Origin: an uncultured Bacteroidales bacterium
GTDB lineage: Bacteria; Bacteroidota; Bacteroidia; Bacteroidales; Paludibacteraceae
Assembly: GCA_902779705.1 (NCBI GenBank)
Contig: CACZCR010000002.1
Location: 107,228 to 171,227 of the forward strand
Reading direction: 5' to 3'
DNA: 64,000 nucleotides
The translations under genes and the position numbers were made by a program. Below, piece after piece: positions 1-9,200 of this stretch. A model generated the notes under the pieces. That model saw only the letters and a list, made by a program, of their open reading frames with translations. It was not told where the DNA came from and searched no databases. Position 1 is the first letter of the stretch. The number at the start of each line of letters is the position of its first letter.

Positions 1-156
1 GGACTGGCTGATTTTGCAGAGCTGAAGATGGAGGAGAAGAACGCGGTATCGTTGACCCTGTGGTTGACGGACGAATCAGACAATGCGCTGGCTATCCTTT
101 TGAGCCGTTGCATCGCACTGGGACAGTCTTATACGAGCGCAATGCATGCTGAGTAA
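1..156 (+). CDS. Partial CDS, C-terminal 51 residues, function unknown
   Basis: The reading frame is open from the first base to a TAA at 154-156, so only the C-terminal 51 residues of a gene starting left of the window are visible. The fragment has no recognisable motif. It overlaps the start of the following ABC ATPase gene by 11 bases, which suggests translational coupling and membership of the same export-type operon. No function can be assigned from the fragment. Confidence 0.6.
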   Translation, partial: GLADFAELKMEEKNAVSLTLWLTDESDNALAILLSRCIALGQSYTSAMHAE

Positions 157-742
157 GATAGACGTACATATCAACACCCCTATGCTCTTCGAACGCGGTA
201 AGAGTTACTGCATCGAAGCGGCATCGGGTGTGGGCAAATCGTCGTTGCTGCACTTTATAGGCGGTTTTCGCACCGACTATAATGGGCAGATATTGTTGGA
301 CGGTAAAGACATCAAAACGCTGAGCGCCAACGAGCGTAGCCGGCTCTATAGAGAGGAGTTGGCGTACTTGTTTCAAGACCTGCGTCTATTCCCCACTCTG
401 ACGGCCTATGAGAACGTAGAGATCGTCAACCAGCAGACCCGTTTTCGCACGGAGCAGCAGATCAGGAAGCTGTTTGCGCGCTTAGGCATCAGCGACAAGT
501 GGGATGCACCGGTACGGTTGATGTCGTGGGGTCAGCAACAGCGCGTAGCCGCTATCAGGGCCTTGTGTCAGCCGTGTTCGTTTATGCTGCTGGACGAGCC
601 CGTCAGCCATCTGGATGAAGACAATGCACAGATCTTGGGCTCGCTCATACACGAGGAGCAAGCAACGCGCCACTTCGGCATCATTGCCACCTCGGTGGGC
701 AAGCCGCTGCCGATAGAATATGACCAAACGATACAGCTATGA
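146..742 (+). CDS. ABC transporter ATP-binding protein, LolD/MacB-type, divergent motifs
   Basis: A 198-residue ATPase domain of the kind that pairs with FtsX-like permeases. Visible motifs are a Walker A (SGVGKSS, near residue 29), a Q-loop (YLFQD), a signature-like MSWGQQQR in place of LSGGQQQR, and a Walker B (FMLLDEP) followed by a D-loop. The usual H-loop histidine is not seen: the equivalent stretch reads IIATSVG. The signature and H-loop changes are unusual for an active transporter ATPase. The gene overlaps the upstream partial CDS by 11 bases and the downstream permease by 4 (ATGA). By family it would power export or lipoprotein release at the inner membrane. The substrate is unknown. 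Confidence 0.85.
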   Translation: MLSKIDVHINTPMLFERGKSYCIEAASGVGKSSLLHFIGGFRTDYNGQILLDGKDIKTLSANERSRLYREELAYLFQDLRLFPTLTAYENVEIVNQQTRFRTEQQIRKLFARLGISDKWDAPVRLMSWGQQQRVAAIRALCQPCSFMLLDEPVSHLDEDNAQILGSLIHEEQATRHFGIIATSVGKPLPIEYDQTIQL

Positions 743-1923
743 GACTAATCTGGAAAGTACTGCGTGAGCACATCAGTATCTCGCAGTTGGCGGGATTTGT
801 GTTGGCCAATGTGATTGGTCTGAGTATCATTGTGTTAGGACTGCAACTATATCTTGATCTCCAACCTATACTGACGGACAAGGGCGGGTTTATGAAGCCC
901 GACTATATGGTAGTGAGCAAGACGATCTCTACAGCCGGATCGGTTGTGGGGGTTAAACCTACGTTCAGCGAGGAGGAGATCTCTGAACTCCAGCAGCAGG
1001 ATTTTGTAGCGCAAGTAGGACCTTTCACGGCGGCACAATACGCGGTCGTAGGACGGCTGACCGTAGAACGCTTTGGCGTAGATATGGCGACCGACATGTT
1101 TTTTGAGTCTGTGCCAGAGCAGTTTGTGGATGTGTCTTCTGAGCGCTGGCATTTTGAGCCGGGCGACCCTATGGTGCCTATTATCATCCCGAGGGACTAT
1201 CTCAACCTCTATAACTTCGGCTATGCCCCTTCGTCTAACATGCCGACTATCTCTGAGGGTATGATCCACAAGGTGGGTTTTGATCTGTATTTGTCCGGTA
1301 ACGGCAAGCGGGAGCAGTTGAGGGGTAAGATAGTGGGTTTCTCGTCGAGGTTGAACACGATCTTGGTGCCTGAGTCGTTTATGGCGTGGTCTAATAGCGA
1401 ACTGGGAACCGGAGATCAGAAGGCAGCTCCTTCGCGCATCATTGTTCAAGTGACTAATCCTACGGACCAACGCATAGCGGCATATATGGATGAGCACGGC
1501 TATCAGATAGCCGGTGACAAGCTGGATGCCAGCAAAGTGAGTTGGATGCTACGACTGCTGGTGAGCATAGTGATGGTGATTGGATTGATCATTTGTGGTT
1601 TGGCCTGCTATGTGCTGATGCTATCGATCTTCCTGTTGCTACAACGTAACAAGCAGTCGATCAGCAACCTGATAGCCATCGGCTATACGGGACGCAAGAT
1701 TGCCATACCGTATCAACTATTGGTGGTAGGCACCAATCTGATTTCAGCCCTATCGGCTATGCTGATACTGATGATCGTTAGGGGCGTGTATATGCCTTAT
1801 CTGGTATTGCTGTCGCCCGACTATACGGCCGGTAAGTTGAGTATAGCTTGGCTGGTGGTAGGTGGTCTATGGATCGTCATATCGGGTGTGAACGGTTGGA
1901 TTATTCGCCGCAAAATAGGATAA
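739..1923 (+). CDS. FtsX-like ABC transporter permease
   Basis: This 394-residue protein has the FtsX/MacB permease layout. One membrane helix lies near residues 15-40, then a periplasmic domain of about 220 residues, then three helices in the last 130 residues. The C-terminal helices lie around VSIVMVIGLIICGLACYV, NLISALSAMLILMIV and WLVVGGLWIVISGV. It overlaps the ATPase gene by ATGA, so the two are almost certainly co-translated subunits of one transporter. A hairpin with a T-tract follows the stop, so it is the last gene of the operon. The substrate cannot be told from sequence. Confidence 0.85.
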   Translation: MRLIWKVLREHISISQLAGFVLANVIGLSIIVLGLQLYLDLQPILTDKGGFMKPDYMVVSKTISTAGSVVGVKPTFSEEEISELQQQDFVAQVGPFTAAQYAVVGRLTVERFGVDMATDMFFESVPEQFVDVSSERWHFEPGDPMVPIIIPRDYLNLYNFGYAPSSNMPTISEGMIHKVGFDLYLSGNGKREQLRGKIVGFSSRLNTILVPESFMAWSNSELGTGDQKAAPSRIIVQVTNPTDQRIAAYMDEHGYQIAGDKLDASKVSWMLRLLVSIVMVIGLIICGLACYVLMLSIFLLLQRNKQSISNLIAIGYTGRKIAIPYQLLVVGTNLISALSAMLILMIVRGVYMPYLVLLSPDYTAGKLSIAWLVVGGLWIVISGVNGWIIRRKIG

Positions 1924-1956
1924 ACGTAGGCTAAATATAGCCTAAACTATAGAAAA

Positions 1957-1990
1957 GCGCACATAAATTTGCAGATGTGCGTTTTTTTTT
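1957..1990 (+). terminator. Rho-independent terminator after the ABC operon
   Basis: A perfect 7-bp stem (CGCACAT at 1958-1964, ATGTGCG at 1975-1981) encloses a 10-nt loop and is followed by nine T. It ends the ABC/FtsX operon. The loop contains the TTTG used as the -33 box of the pepP promoter. Confidence 0.85.
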
Positions 1991-1999
1991 GTAATTTTG
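1968..1999 (+). promoter_or_regulatory. Bacteroidota -33/-7 promoter for pepP
   Basis: TTTG at 1968-1971 and TAATTTTG at 1992-1999 are separated by 20 nt, matching the Bacteroidota primary-sigma consensus (TTTG, TAnnTTTG). Transcription should begin near 2006, giving a leader of about 15 nt before the pepP ATG. The -33 box lies in the preceding terminator loop. Confidence 0.8.
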
Positions 2000-2020
2000 C
2001 ACGCAAAATTGAATTGAACT

Positions 2021-3826
2021 ATGACTACAATTGAAAAATTGGCTGCGTTGCGAGCGTTGATGCAACAGAATGGTGTGGACGCGTATATTGTTCCAGGAAA
2101 CGACCCGCACGCTTCAGAGTATATGCCGTCGCACTGGTTTGAGGTGAGATGGTTGTCGGGCTTCAAGGGCGAAGCCGGCACGGTAGTTGTGACGATGGAC
2201 AAGGCGTTGCTTTGGACCGATAGCCGCTATTATCTGCAGGCCGGTATTGAGTTAAAAGGTACGACCATAGAGTTGATGCGCGAATCGGATGTAGACTGCC
2301 CGAGCATCAAAGAGTGGTTGAAGGACCATGTCAAGGGTATGGTAGGCGTTAATGCTGAGATGTTCTCGGTGAACGACTATTCAGACTTTGATTCGGAGTT
2401 GAAAAGTATTGACCTGATTGGTCCGCTGTGGACGGAGGATCGTCCGGCTATACCGCAAGACAAGCTCTATCCCTACTCTGCCGATTTTGCCGGTGAGAGC
2501 GTAGAGAGCAAGTTGGCAAGGATGCGCGAGTTGATTAGTGGAAAGTTGAACGTGGAAGGAGGAAAGTGGGCATTGATTATAAGCGCGCTGGATGAGATAG
2601 CTTGGCTGTTGAATATCCGCGGTAATGATGTAGCGTTCAATCCGGTAGTGGTAAGTTTTGTGGTTCTGGAGAACGACAAGTGCACGCTGTTTGTCGATGC
2701 CAACAAGGTGGATTCGCCTGCGCAGAACTATCTGGACTTCAACAATATCGACGTTCAACCTTACGAGGCAGTCTATGACTATATCCGCACCTTAGACGGT
2801 ACGGTCTTCTACGACGGTGCACGCGTGAATGAGGCGTTGTATGAAGCCATCCCCGACCGTTGTGAGAAGAAGAACGAGAAATCGGTTATACTGATTGACA
2901 AGGCCAAGAAGAACAGTCTGGAGATAGAGGGCGAGCGTATAGCTATGCGTCAAGACAGCGTAGCGCTGACGCGGTTCTTCAAGTGGCTGGAAGAAGAGGC
3001 ATTTAAGGGACAAGGGGACAAAGGACAAAGTACCAAGCTGACGGAATGGGATCTGATGGAGAAACTGCATGAGTTCCGCGCCAAAGGAGAGAACTTTGTA
3101 GAAGAGTCGTTTGGCACGATAGCCGGCTATAAGGGTAACGGTGCTATAGTGCACTATGAGGCTACCCCGGACAAATGTGCGACCGTCTATCCCGAGGGCA
3201 TGCTATTGTTGGACTCCGGCGGCCAGTATCTGGACGGCACGACCGACATCACCCGTACTGTATGGCTGGGCGGCGATATACCTGAGCAGGCCAAGAAAGA
3301 CTATACCTATGTGCTCAAAGGGCACATCGCTTTGGCTCGTGCACGTTTCCCGCGTGGCACACGAGGCAACCAGCTGGACGCCTTGGCTAAGCAGTATATG
3401 TGGGAAGCAGGTATCACCTTTGGTCACGGAACAGGACACGGCGTAGGGCACTTTCTGTGTTGCCACGAAGGTCCGCAGAACGTACGTACGGACAACAACC
3501 CTACCAAGTTGGAGATCGGACATATAGTATCGGACGAGCCGGGCATCTACCGTACGGGCGAATGGGGCATTCGCACTGAGAACCTGATAGCAGTTATCCC
3601 AGCCGAGCGCAAAGAAGCTTGTACGACAGAAGACGAGTTCTATGAGTTTGAGACCTTGACGCTCTGCTTCTATGATACAGCATTGATAGACATGAGTCTG
3701 ATGACACAGGCTGAGATCGACTGGATCAACGCGTATCACCAGCGCGTCTATGACGAGACATCTCCGCTATTGAACGAAAACGAAAAAGCATACTTACAGC
3801 GCAAATGCGCACCTATATCCCTATAA
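2021..3826 (+). CDS. pepP: Xaa-Pro aminopeptidase (M24B family)
   Basis: A 601-residue aminopeptidase P of the long form, with two creatinase-type N-terminal domains, a catalytic M24 domain and the C-terminal extension. It removes N-terminal residues that precede proline and is expected in the cytoplasm with two metal ions. The five metal ligands can be placed: two Asp 11 residues apart (LLLD and GTTD), His in GHGVGHFL, Glu in DEPGIY and Glu in RTENL. Residues 329-337 (GQGDKGQS) look like an insertion encoded by a short tandem repeat at 3006-3030. Its own promoter lies directly upstream. The argS start follows six bases after the stop, so the two genes are probably co-transcribed. Confidence 0.93.
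   Translation: MTTIEKLAALRALMQQNGVDAYIVPGNDPHASEYMPSHWFEVRWLSGFKGEAGTVVVTMDKALLWTDSRYYLQAGIELKGTTIELMRESDVDCPSIKEWLKDHVKGMVGVNAEMFSVNDYSDFDSELKSIDLIGPLWTEDRPAIPQDKLYPYSADFAGESVESKLARMRELISGKLNVEGGKWALIISALDEIAWLLNIRGNDVAFNPVVVSFVVLENDKCTLFVDANKVDSPAQNYLDFNNIDVQPYEAVYDYIRTLDGTVFYDGARVNEALYEAIPDRCEKKNEKSVILIDKAKKNSLEIEGERIAMRQDSVALTRFFKWLEEEAFKGQGDKGQSTKLTEWDLMEKLHEFRAKGENFVEESFGTIAGYKGNGAIVHYEATPDKCATVYPEGMLLLDSGGQYLDGTTDITRTVWLGGDIPEQAKKDYTYVLKGHIALARARFPRGTRGNQLDALAKQYMWEAGITFGHGTGHGVGHFLCCHEGPQNVRTDNNPTKLEIGHIVSDEPGIYRTGEWGIRTENLIAVIPAERKEACTTEDEFYEFETLTLCFYDTALIDMSLMTQAEIDWINAYHQRVYDETSPLLNENEKAYLQRKCAPISL
3006..3030 (+). repeat. Short GGGACAA-type tandem repeat inside pepP
   Basis: Three imperfect copies of a 7- to 9-nt unit (GGGACAA, GGGGACAAA, GGACAAAG) lie in frame within pepP and encode a Gly/Gln/Lys-rich loop before the catalytic domain. 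Confidence 0.55.
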
Positions 3827-3831
3827 CACAT

Positions 3832-5607
3832 ATGACACTGGAACAAATATTGACACCTCAAGTGGTAGCTGCCGTCAAGCAGTTGTACGGCATTGATGCT
3901 ACCGAACAACAGGTACAATGGCAGAAGACTCGTGCTGAGTTTGAGGGTGATATCACGCTGGTGGTATTTCCCTTTGTGAAATTGGTCCGCAAAGCACCGC
4001 AAATGATTGCAGCGGAGATAGGCGAGCAGCTGGCTGCCGGCGAACTGGTAGAGAAATACAATGCGGTACAAGGTTTTCTGAACCTCAGTATTGCGCAGAG
4101 TTACTATATCGATCAGCTGCAAACGATTGCCGCTGACCAACACTATGGCGAGCAAGAGAAGCGCGACCAACTGATGATGGTCGAGTACAGTTCGCCGAAC
4201 ACCAACAAGCCGCTACACCTTGGCCATGTACGCAACAACTTGCTGGGTTACTCGATTGCTAAGATCCAAGAGGCCAACGGTTGGAAGGTCGTGAAGACCA
4301 ACATCGTGAACGACCGCGGTATACACATCTGCAAATCGATGTTAGCGTGGTTGAAGTTCGGCAACGGTGAGACGCCTGAGACAAGCGGTAAGAAAGGCGA
4401 CCATCTGATTGGTGACTACTATGTACGTTTTGACATAGAGTATAAGAAACAGATCGCCGAGCTGATGTCCGGCGGTATGGACGAAGAGACGGCTAAGAAA
4501 GAGGCCCCGTTGATGAAAGAGGCGCAAGCTATGTTGCGCCAATGGGAAGCCAATGATCCGGAGGTGCGTGCGTTGTGGTCTAAGATGAACGAGTGGGTGT
4601 ATGCCGGTTTTGACGAGACCTACAAGCAGATGGGCGTTAGCTTCGACAAGATCTACTATGAATCGAACACCTATCTGGAAGGCAAGTCGGAAGTAGAGAA
4701 AGGTCTGAAGAGCGGCCAGTTCTACCGTCGTGAGGATGGCTCTGTTTGGGCAGACCTGTCAAAAGACGGACTGGACGAGAAACTGTTGCTGCGTGCAGAC
4801 GGCACGTCGGTATATATGACGCAGGATATAGGTACAGCCAAATTGCGTTTCCAAGACTACCCGATCGACAAGATGGTCTATGTGGTAGGCAACGAGCAAG
4901 AGTACCACTTCAAAGTGTTGTCTATCCTACTCGACCGTCTGGGCTTCCCGTTCGGCAAGGAGTTGGTACATTTCAGTTATGGTATGGTAGAGCTGCCTAA
5001 CGGCAAGATGAAGAGCCGCGAAGGCACGGTAGTGGATGCCGATGACCTGATGGCTAAGATGATTGACGATGCCAAGGAGATCTCGAAAGACAAAGTAAAT
5101 ACTTTGCAAGGCATTACGGAAGCTGAAGCCAACGAGATAGCTCGCAAGGTGGGCTTGGGCGCGCTGAAGTACTTTATTCTGAAAGTGGATCCGCGCAAGA
5201 ACATGCTGTTCAATCCGGAGGAGTCGATTGACTTCAACGGCAACACTGCACCTTTTATACAATACACGTACGCGCGTATAAAGAGTGTGCTACGCAAGGC
5301 CGGAGAGCTTAGTGGTGAGCGTTTAGCGGTGAGCGAGCTGGAGGAGAAAGAGTTGGCGTTGATTCAGCGTCTGATGGAGTATCCTAATATCGTGCGCCAG
5401 GCAGGAGATGAGTTCTCGCCGGCAGTGATTTGCAACTATGCGTACGCATTGGCGTGTGAGTTCAACTCGTTCTATCACGACCATTCGATTCTCAACGAGC
5501 CGGACAAAGAGAAGCGTGCGCTTCGTCTGCTGTTGAGTCAAACGATAGCGCGCACTATTGAGAGCGCATTGGCATTGCTCGGTATCGAGGTGCCGGATCG
5601 CATGTAA
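3832..5607 (+). CDS. argS: Arginine--tRNA ligase
   Basis: This class I aminoacyl-tRNA synthetase of 591 residues charges tRNA-Arg in the cytoplasm. The N-terminal Arg-specific domain is followed by the HIGH-type motif HLGH within SSPNTNKPLHLGHVRNN. The KMSKS-equivalent is KMKSREGT, and a helical DALR anticodon-binding domain ends the protein. An upstream ATG at 3805 would add nine residues and overlap pepP. The ATG at 3832 is preferred because MTLEQIL matches the usual start of bacterial ArgS and lies just outside pepP. The gene converges on argR, with 17 bases between their stops. Confidence 0.93.
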   Translation: MTLEQILTPQVVAAVKQLYGIDATEQQVQWQKTRAEFEGDITLVVFPFVKLVRKAPQMIAAEIGEQLAAGELVEKYNAVQGFLNLSIAQSYYIDQLQTIAADQHYGEQEKRDQLMMVEYSSPNTNKPLHLGHVRNNLLGYSIAKIQEANGWKVVKTNIVNDRGIHICKSMLAWLKFGNGETPETSGKKGDHLIGDYYVRFDIEYKKQIAELMSGGMDEETAKKEAPLMKEAQAMLRQWEANDPEVRALWSKMNEWVYAGFDETYKQMGVSFDKIYYESNTYLEGKSEVEKGLKSGQFYRREDGSVWADLSKDGLDEKLLLRADGTSVYMTQDIGTAKLRFQDYPIDKMVYVVGNEQEYHFKVLSILLDRLGFPFGKELVHFSYGMVELPNGKMKSREGTVVDADDLMAKMIDDAKEISKDKVNTLQGITEAEANEIARKVGLGALKYFILKVDPRKNMLFNPEESIDFNGNTAPFIQYTYARIKSVLRKAGELSGERLAVSELEEKELALIQRLMEYPNIVRQAGDEFSPAVICNYAYALACEFNSFYHDHSILNEPDKEKRALRLLLSQTIARTIESALALLGIEVPDRM

Positions 5608-5624
5608 GAGCTAATCGATAGCGG

Positions 5625-6089
5625 CTAAGCATTGAGGTCGGTCGTCAAGAACTCTCGTAGTTCTTGGCGACTGACTCCTTCTCGGGGGATGACCAAGATG
5701 GTATCATCGCCGGCTATAGTGCCGATCACGAGTCGTTGAGCACGGCTGTCGATATCATAGGCTACGGCGTTGGCAAAACCCGGTCGAGTCTTGACCACGG
5801 CAAACTGACCACACATCTCGACGCTGATAGTGGATATACGCGCCAGATCGGTATCGATGCCCAGTACACGTTTTTCCATCACCGGATTAGCCGGTATAAC
5901 GTAGCGAACGGTACCGTCTGCAGCCATTTTCTTCTCAGCACGCAGATCACGCAGATCTCGGCTAAGCGTAGCTTGAGTAGCCTCATATCCCTGCATCTGC
6001 AGCGCACGCTGCAGGTCTTCCTGGTTGCCGATGACCTGCGCCTTGAGCAGGTTGCTTATCACGCGTAAGCGATTTTGTTTATCGTTCAT
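5625..6089 (-). CDS. argR: Arginine repressor ArgR
   Basis: The 154-residue product fits the ArgR length. The N-terminal winged helix-turn-helix contains the NQEDLQRALQ and ATLSRDLRDL stretches. The C-terminal hexamerisation domain carries GTIAGDDTI, which binds L-arginine. It should act as an arginine-dependent repressor of arginine biosynthesis genes. The frame extends 27 codons upstream, but the ATG at 6087-6089 (MNDKQNRLRVI) gives the normal length and avoids running into the 44-codon gene at 6109-6243. It faces argS, which fits only loosely with arginine metabolism. No clear -33/-7 promoter was seen directly upstream, so it may be read from the giant-gene transcript. Confidence 0.9.
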   Translation of the reverse strand: MNDKQNRLRVISNLLKAQVIGNQEDLQRALQMQGYEATQATLSRDLRDLRAEKKMAADGTVRYVIPANPVMEKRVLGIDTDLARISTISVEMCGQFAVVKTRPGFANAVAYDIDSRAQRLVIGTIAGDDTILVIPREGVSRQELREFLTTDLNA

Positions 6090-6108
6090 AATGATTGTTT
6101 TTGGTTGA

Positions 6109-6243
6109 TTAGAACACCTTATCACGACGAAGCGGGGCTTGACCTTGTGCCATAGTACCACTTCCTCCAAGTCCCCAATTCAGACATTCAGCCGTTTGAA
6201 TAGACAATATTTCTGATATCGGTGTAGTATATTTCTTTTTCAT
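6109..6243 (-). CDS. Small 44-residue protein coupled to the giant secreted protein
   Basis: On the minus strand an ATG at 6241-6243 opens a 44-codon frame closed by TAA at 6109-6111. It starts one base after the stop of the 2,335-residue protein (TAA, A, ATG), a spacing typical of translational coupling. The peptide begins MKKKYTTPISEILSI, like many short unassigned Bacteroidota peptides that begin MKKxYxxP. Its middle is ECLNWGLGGSGTM, with a single Cys and a Gly-Gly-Ser-Gly run, and its end is basic (APLRRDK). There is no signal peptide. No function is known. Possibilities are a signalling or precursor peptide or an accessory to the upstream surface protein. Confidence 0.6.
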   Translation of the reverse strand: MKKKYTTPISEILSIQTAECLNWGLGGSGTMAQGQAPLRRDKVF

Positions 6244-6244
6244 T

Positions 6245-9200
6245 TTAATTTACTCTTTTGCCTGTCGCATCATAGATGTCGCCAGCAGATGTGATAATAT
6301 AAATCTGATTGTTGATAATCACTTTTTGTCCTTTGACGCCATTAACCACTTCGTCTACGCCAGTAGCCACCTGCGGTGCGCTATACACCAAGCACAGTCC
6401 GTACTCTTCGGTGGTGCCTTTAGTCAGATCAAGCAGATAGCCGCTCTGCGAGAGGTTCCACATCACGCGTCCGTTCTTGGTTAAGAACAAGATGGCGTTC
6501 TCCGGAGCACGCTCTACAGCGAGGGTGTATGTACCAGCCTTAGGTGCATAGATCGATATCGGCGTCGAGGCGTTGTTGTTAACCAACGGCATCTCAATAT
6601 CGCACAATTTCATACCGTACGCGTTGGCCCATACTTGTGCCACTTTCGAATCAGTAGGCGAAGCAAACTTAGCCAACTCACGACCTCTGGTATACTCATC
6701 GACAGCATCCTCAGAAGCGCTCACATAGAGTCGATCCTCCGGACGATCAGCATTCTGACCTGTCAACGTCAGCATAAACTCGGAGTTTGAAGTCGATTCA
6801 TAGCGTTGCGGAGCGCGCAAGGTATGAGATGCACCATTCTGCTCATAGACGATCTTTGAGTTGGCTACCGGAGCTTGAACCATATACGTCGAGCCTACCA
6901 CGTAGGTATATTCATCTATATCTACCGGTATATAAGAATTGTTTTCGTGATTATAAACTTGTACGTGCTCAATATTAGTGGCACTCAAATCTACGTAGGC
7001 CAATGTTCCGTTACCCAGCGCATTCCATCCACGCACATCGCTCTCGACTGTAGAGTACTGCAATGCTTCATTCATCTGGTTGTTGAATGCACCATTGTTC
7101 GTCATCTTGAAGCGATATACATTATCCACGTCGTCGATCGTCATCGTATAGCACTGACCCGGCTGCATAATACCGCGGAACTTTTTCCAGCCATAACCGG
7201 TTTCTACGCGGCGACTCTCCGAGAAGTCCATAATGGCATAATTCACCTCATTCTTAATCGTGATCTCTTTCCCGTCAGAATTGCGGAAACGAGTTACACC
7301 ATTCAATGCATCCACAGGGAACGGCACCGTGAAGGTATACCAACCCGGCGAACATTCGCCCGAAGGATCCAATGCCAAGTCGAAATAGGCGTTACCATTG
7401 ACATTGAGCGTTGCCGGATTATGTACCTGACCGGAGTTACCCAAGTTGTTGTTATCTCCCAACTTAGCCTCCAGCACAAAGTCATTCACCTTCACCTCTC
7501 CTTCGCCGAAGATCACCTTACCGCCATTCTCCACACGCAAGTTGCCATACTGATCACGATTCTCGCTATCGTCGTTACCAATCCTCAGCACACCGCCATC
7601 TTTGACCACGAGATTCACGTTCTCGGCTATAGTCAGCGAACCGACCGTAACCGATGTCTTGATCTCCACATAGTCGTTGACCAATACCGGATCCTCTGCG
7701 CCGGGGATCAAATTGCCGGCCCAGTTAGCCTGCTGGGTCCAAGTAGAATCATTATTATCGCCATTGAAGACGTATCCACCCGTCACTTTTACCGATACAG
7801 GAATCTCGACAGCTTTATACCAATCGCTATTGTCCGGCACAAACAGAGCTGTTGCGGTCTGCGTTCCCGGACGAAGGATCGTACTCGGTTCTTTCCATTC
7901 CACATGACCGGTCACCTCAACGTTCGGAATACGATCATAGTCCATCATCGTTACCGATCCATGGAGATCTGAGTGCTCCAGCGTCTCGGGGAACTCAATA
8001 CCATCGGCCGACAGCGTGTTGGTCTGAATTCTCGGCAGATAACGAAGTACCTCCAGCGGAATATTCTCACATACTACCTCTGCGAAGAAGTTAGCGTTCT
8101 GCGGAACAAAGATCGCATTATGCGTTGCCGGACCGGGTTGATTGATGGTCGCCGTATTGGCATCCTCCCAAACGAAACTACCTTGGATAGTATCTCCGTT
8201 CACAATTGCAACACCTCCGGTCAACGAAGCGTCAGAAAGCACATGGCCTACATACATCGTACCACCTACCGGGTTCTCCACGATCTCCGGCGTCCAATAG
8301 AGCACCGTGAAAGTTCGGCTCTCCGACACCGGCAGATAGGTCTCATTGCCGGCTTGCGTAGCCGTGATCGTTACACTCTCTCCCGCCTTATGGAGAACCA
8401 ATTTGTTCTGGTCGTTCACAGAAGCCACCTCATTATTCGACGAACTATAGGTAACCGTCAGACCGGAAGAAGCCGCTGCGTCAAACGTATAGTTGGCATT
8501 ACCGTATATCTCCGTTGCGTCGAACGACCAATCAATTGTCTGCGTAGCCCTCGATACGTGAGGAGCTACCATACAAGTAGCCGTGTTATACCAATCGGTA
8601 TTCTCCGGAGTGAAGGTCACTTCATAAGCTACGTCACCTTCTGCTAATTCTGTCGAAGGATTCGTCCAAGCGAATGATCCGGGTACAGAAGCCGTTCCGT
8701 TCTCCGTCCAAGTTGATGCTACCAAAGTAGCCGGCAGAGTTACATCGGAAGCCTTCGGATTCTTAGTGATCGTCGGCGTCACTTTAGATATATGGAACGT
8801 GTACGAAACAGTATCTGCATCATAATACTTATTATTTCCTTCACAGGTTGCAGCAACCGTCACATCACCATCCTTGATAATGGTCAATGCACCCGTTGCT
8901 GCACCTACCGAAGCCACATCGCTACCTGCCGTTACGGCATAACTGATCGTCAAACCGGCTGCCGAAGCGGAAGTGGTAGCATCGAAGGTGACATTATCCG
9001 TAGTCTTCAGATTAGTTGTCGCCGGATTCCAAGTGATCTGCTGATGGTTTCTATCTACATCTGCCGACAGATAAACATAGACCGTATCCGTCAAGTTATG
9101 AATAAGCAATGTATCCTTGTAGTTATCTACATCGTCGGACAAGAATTGTATAGTCACTGTCTTCTTTCCAGTATCACCACATTCAGAACCTATCGTATCT

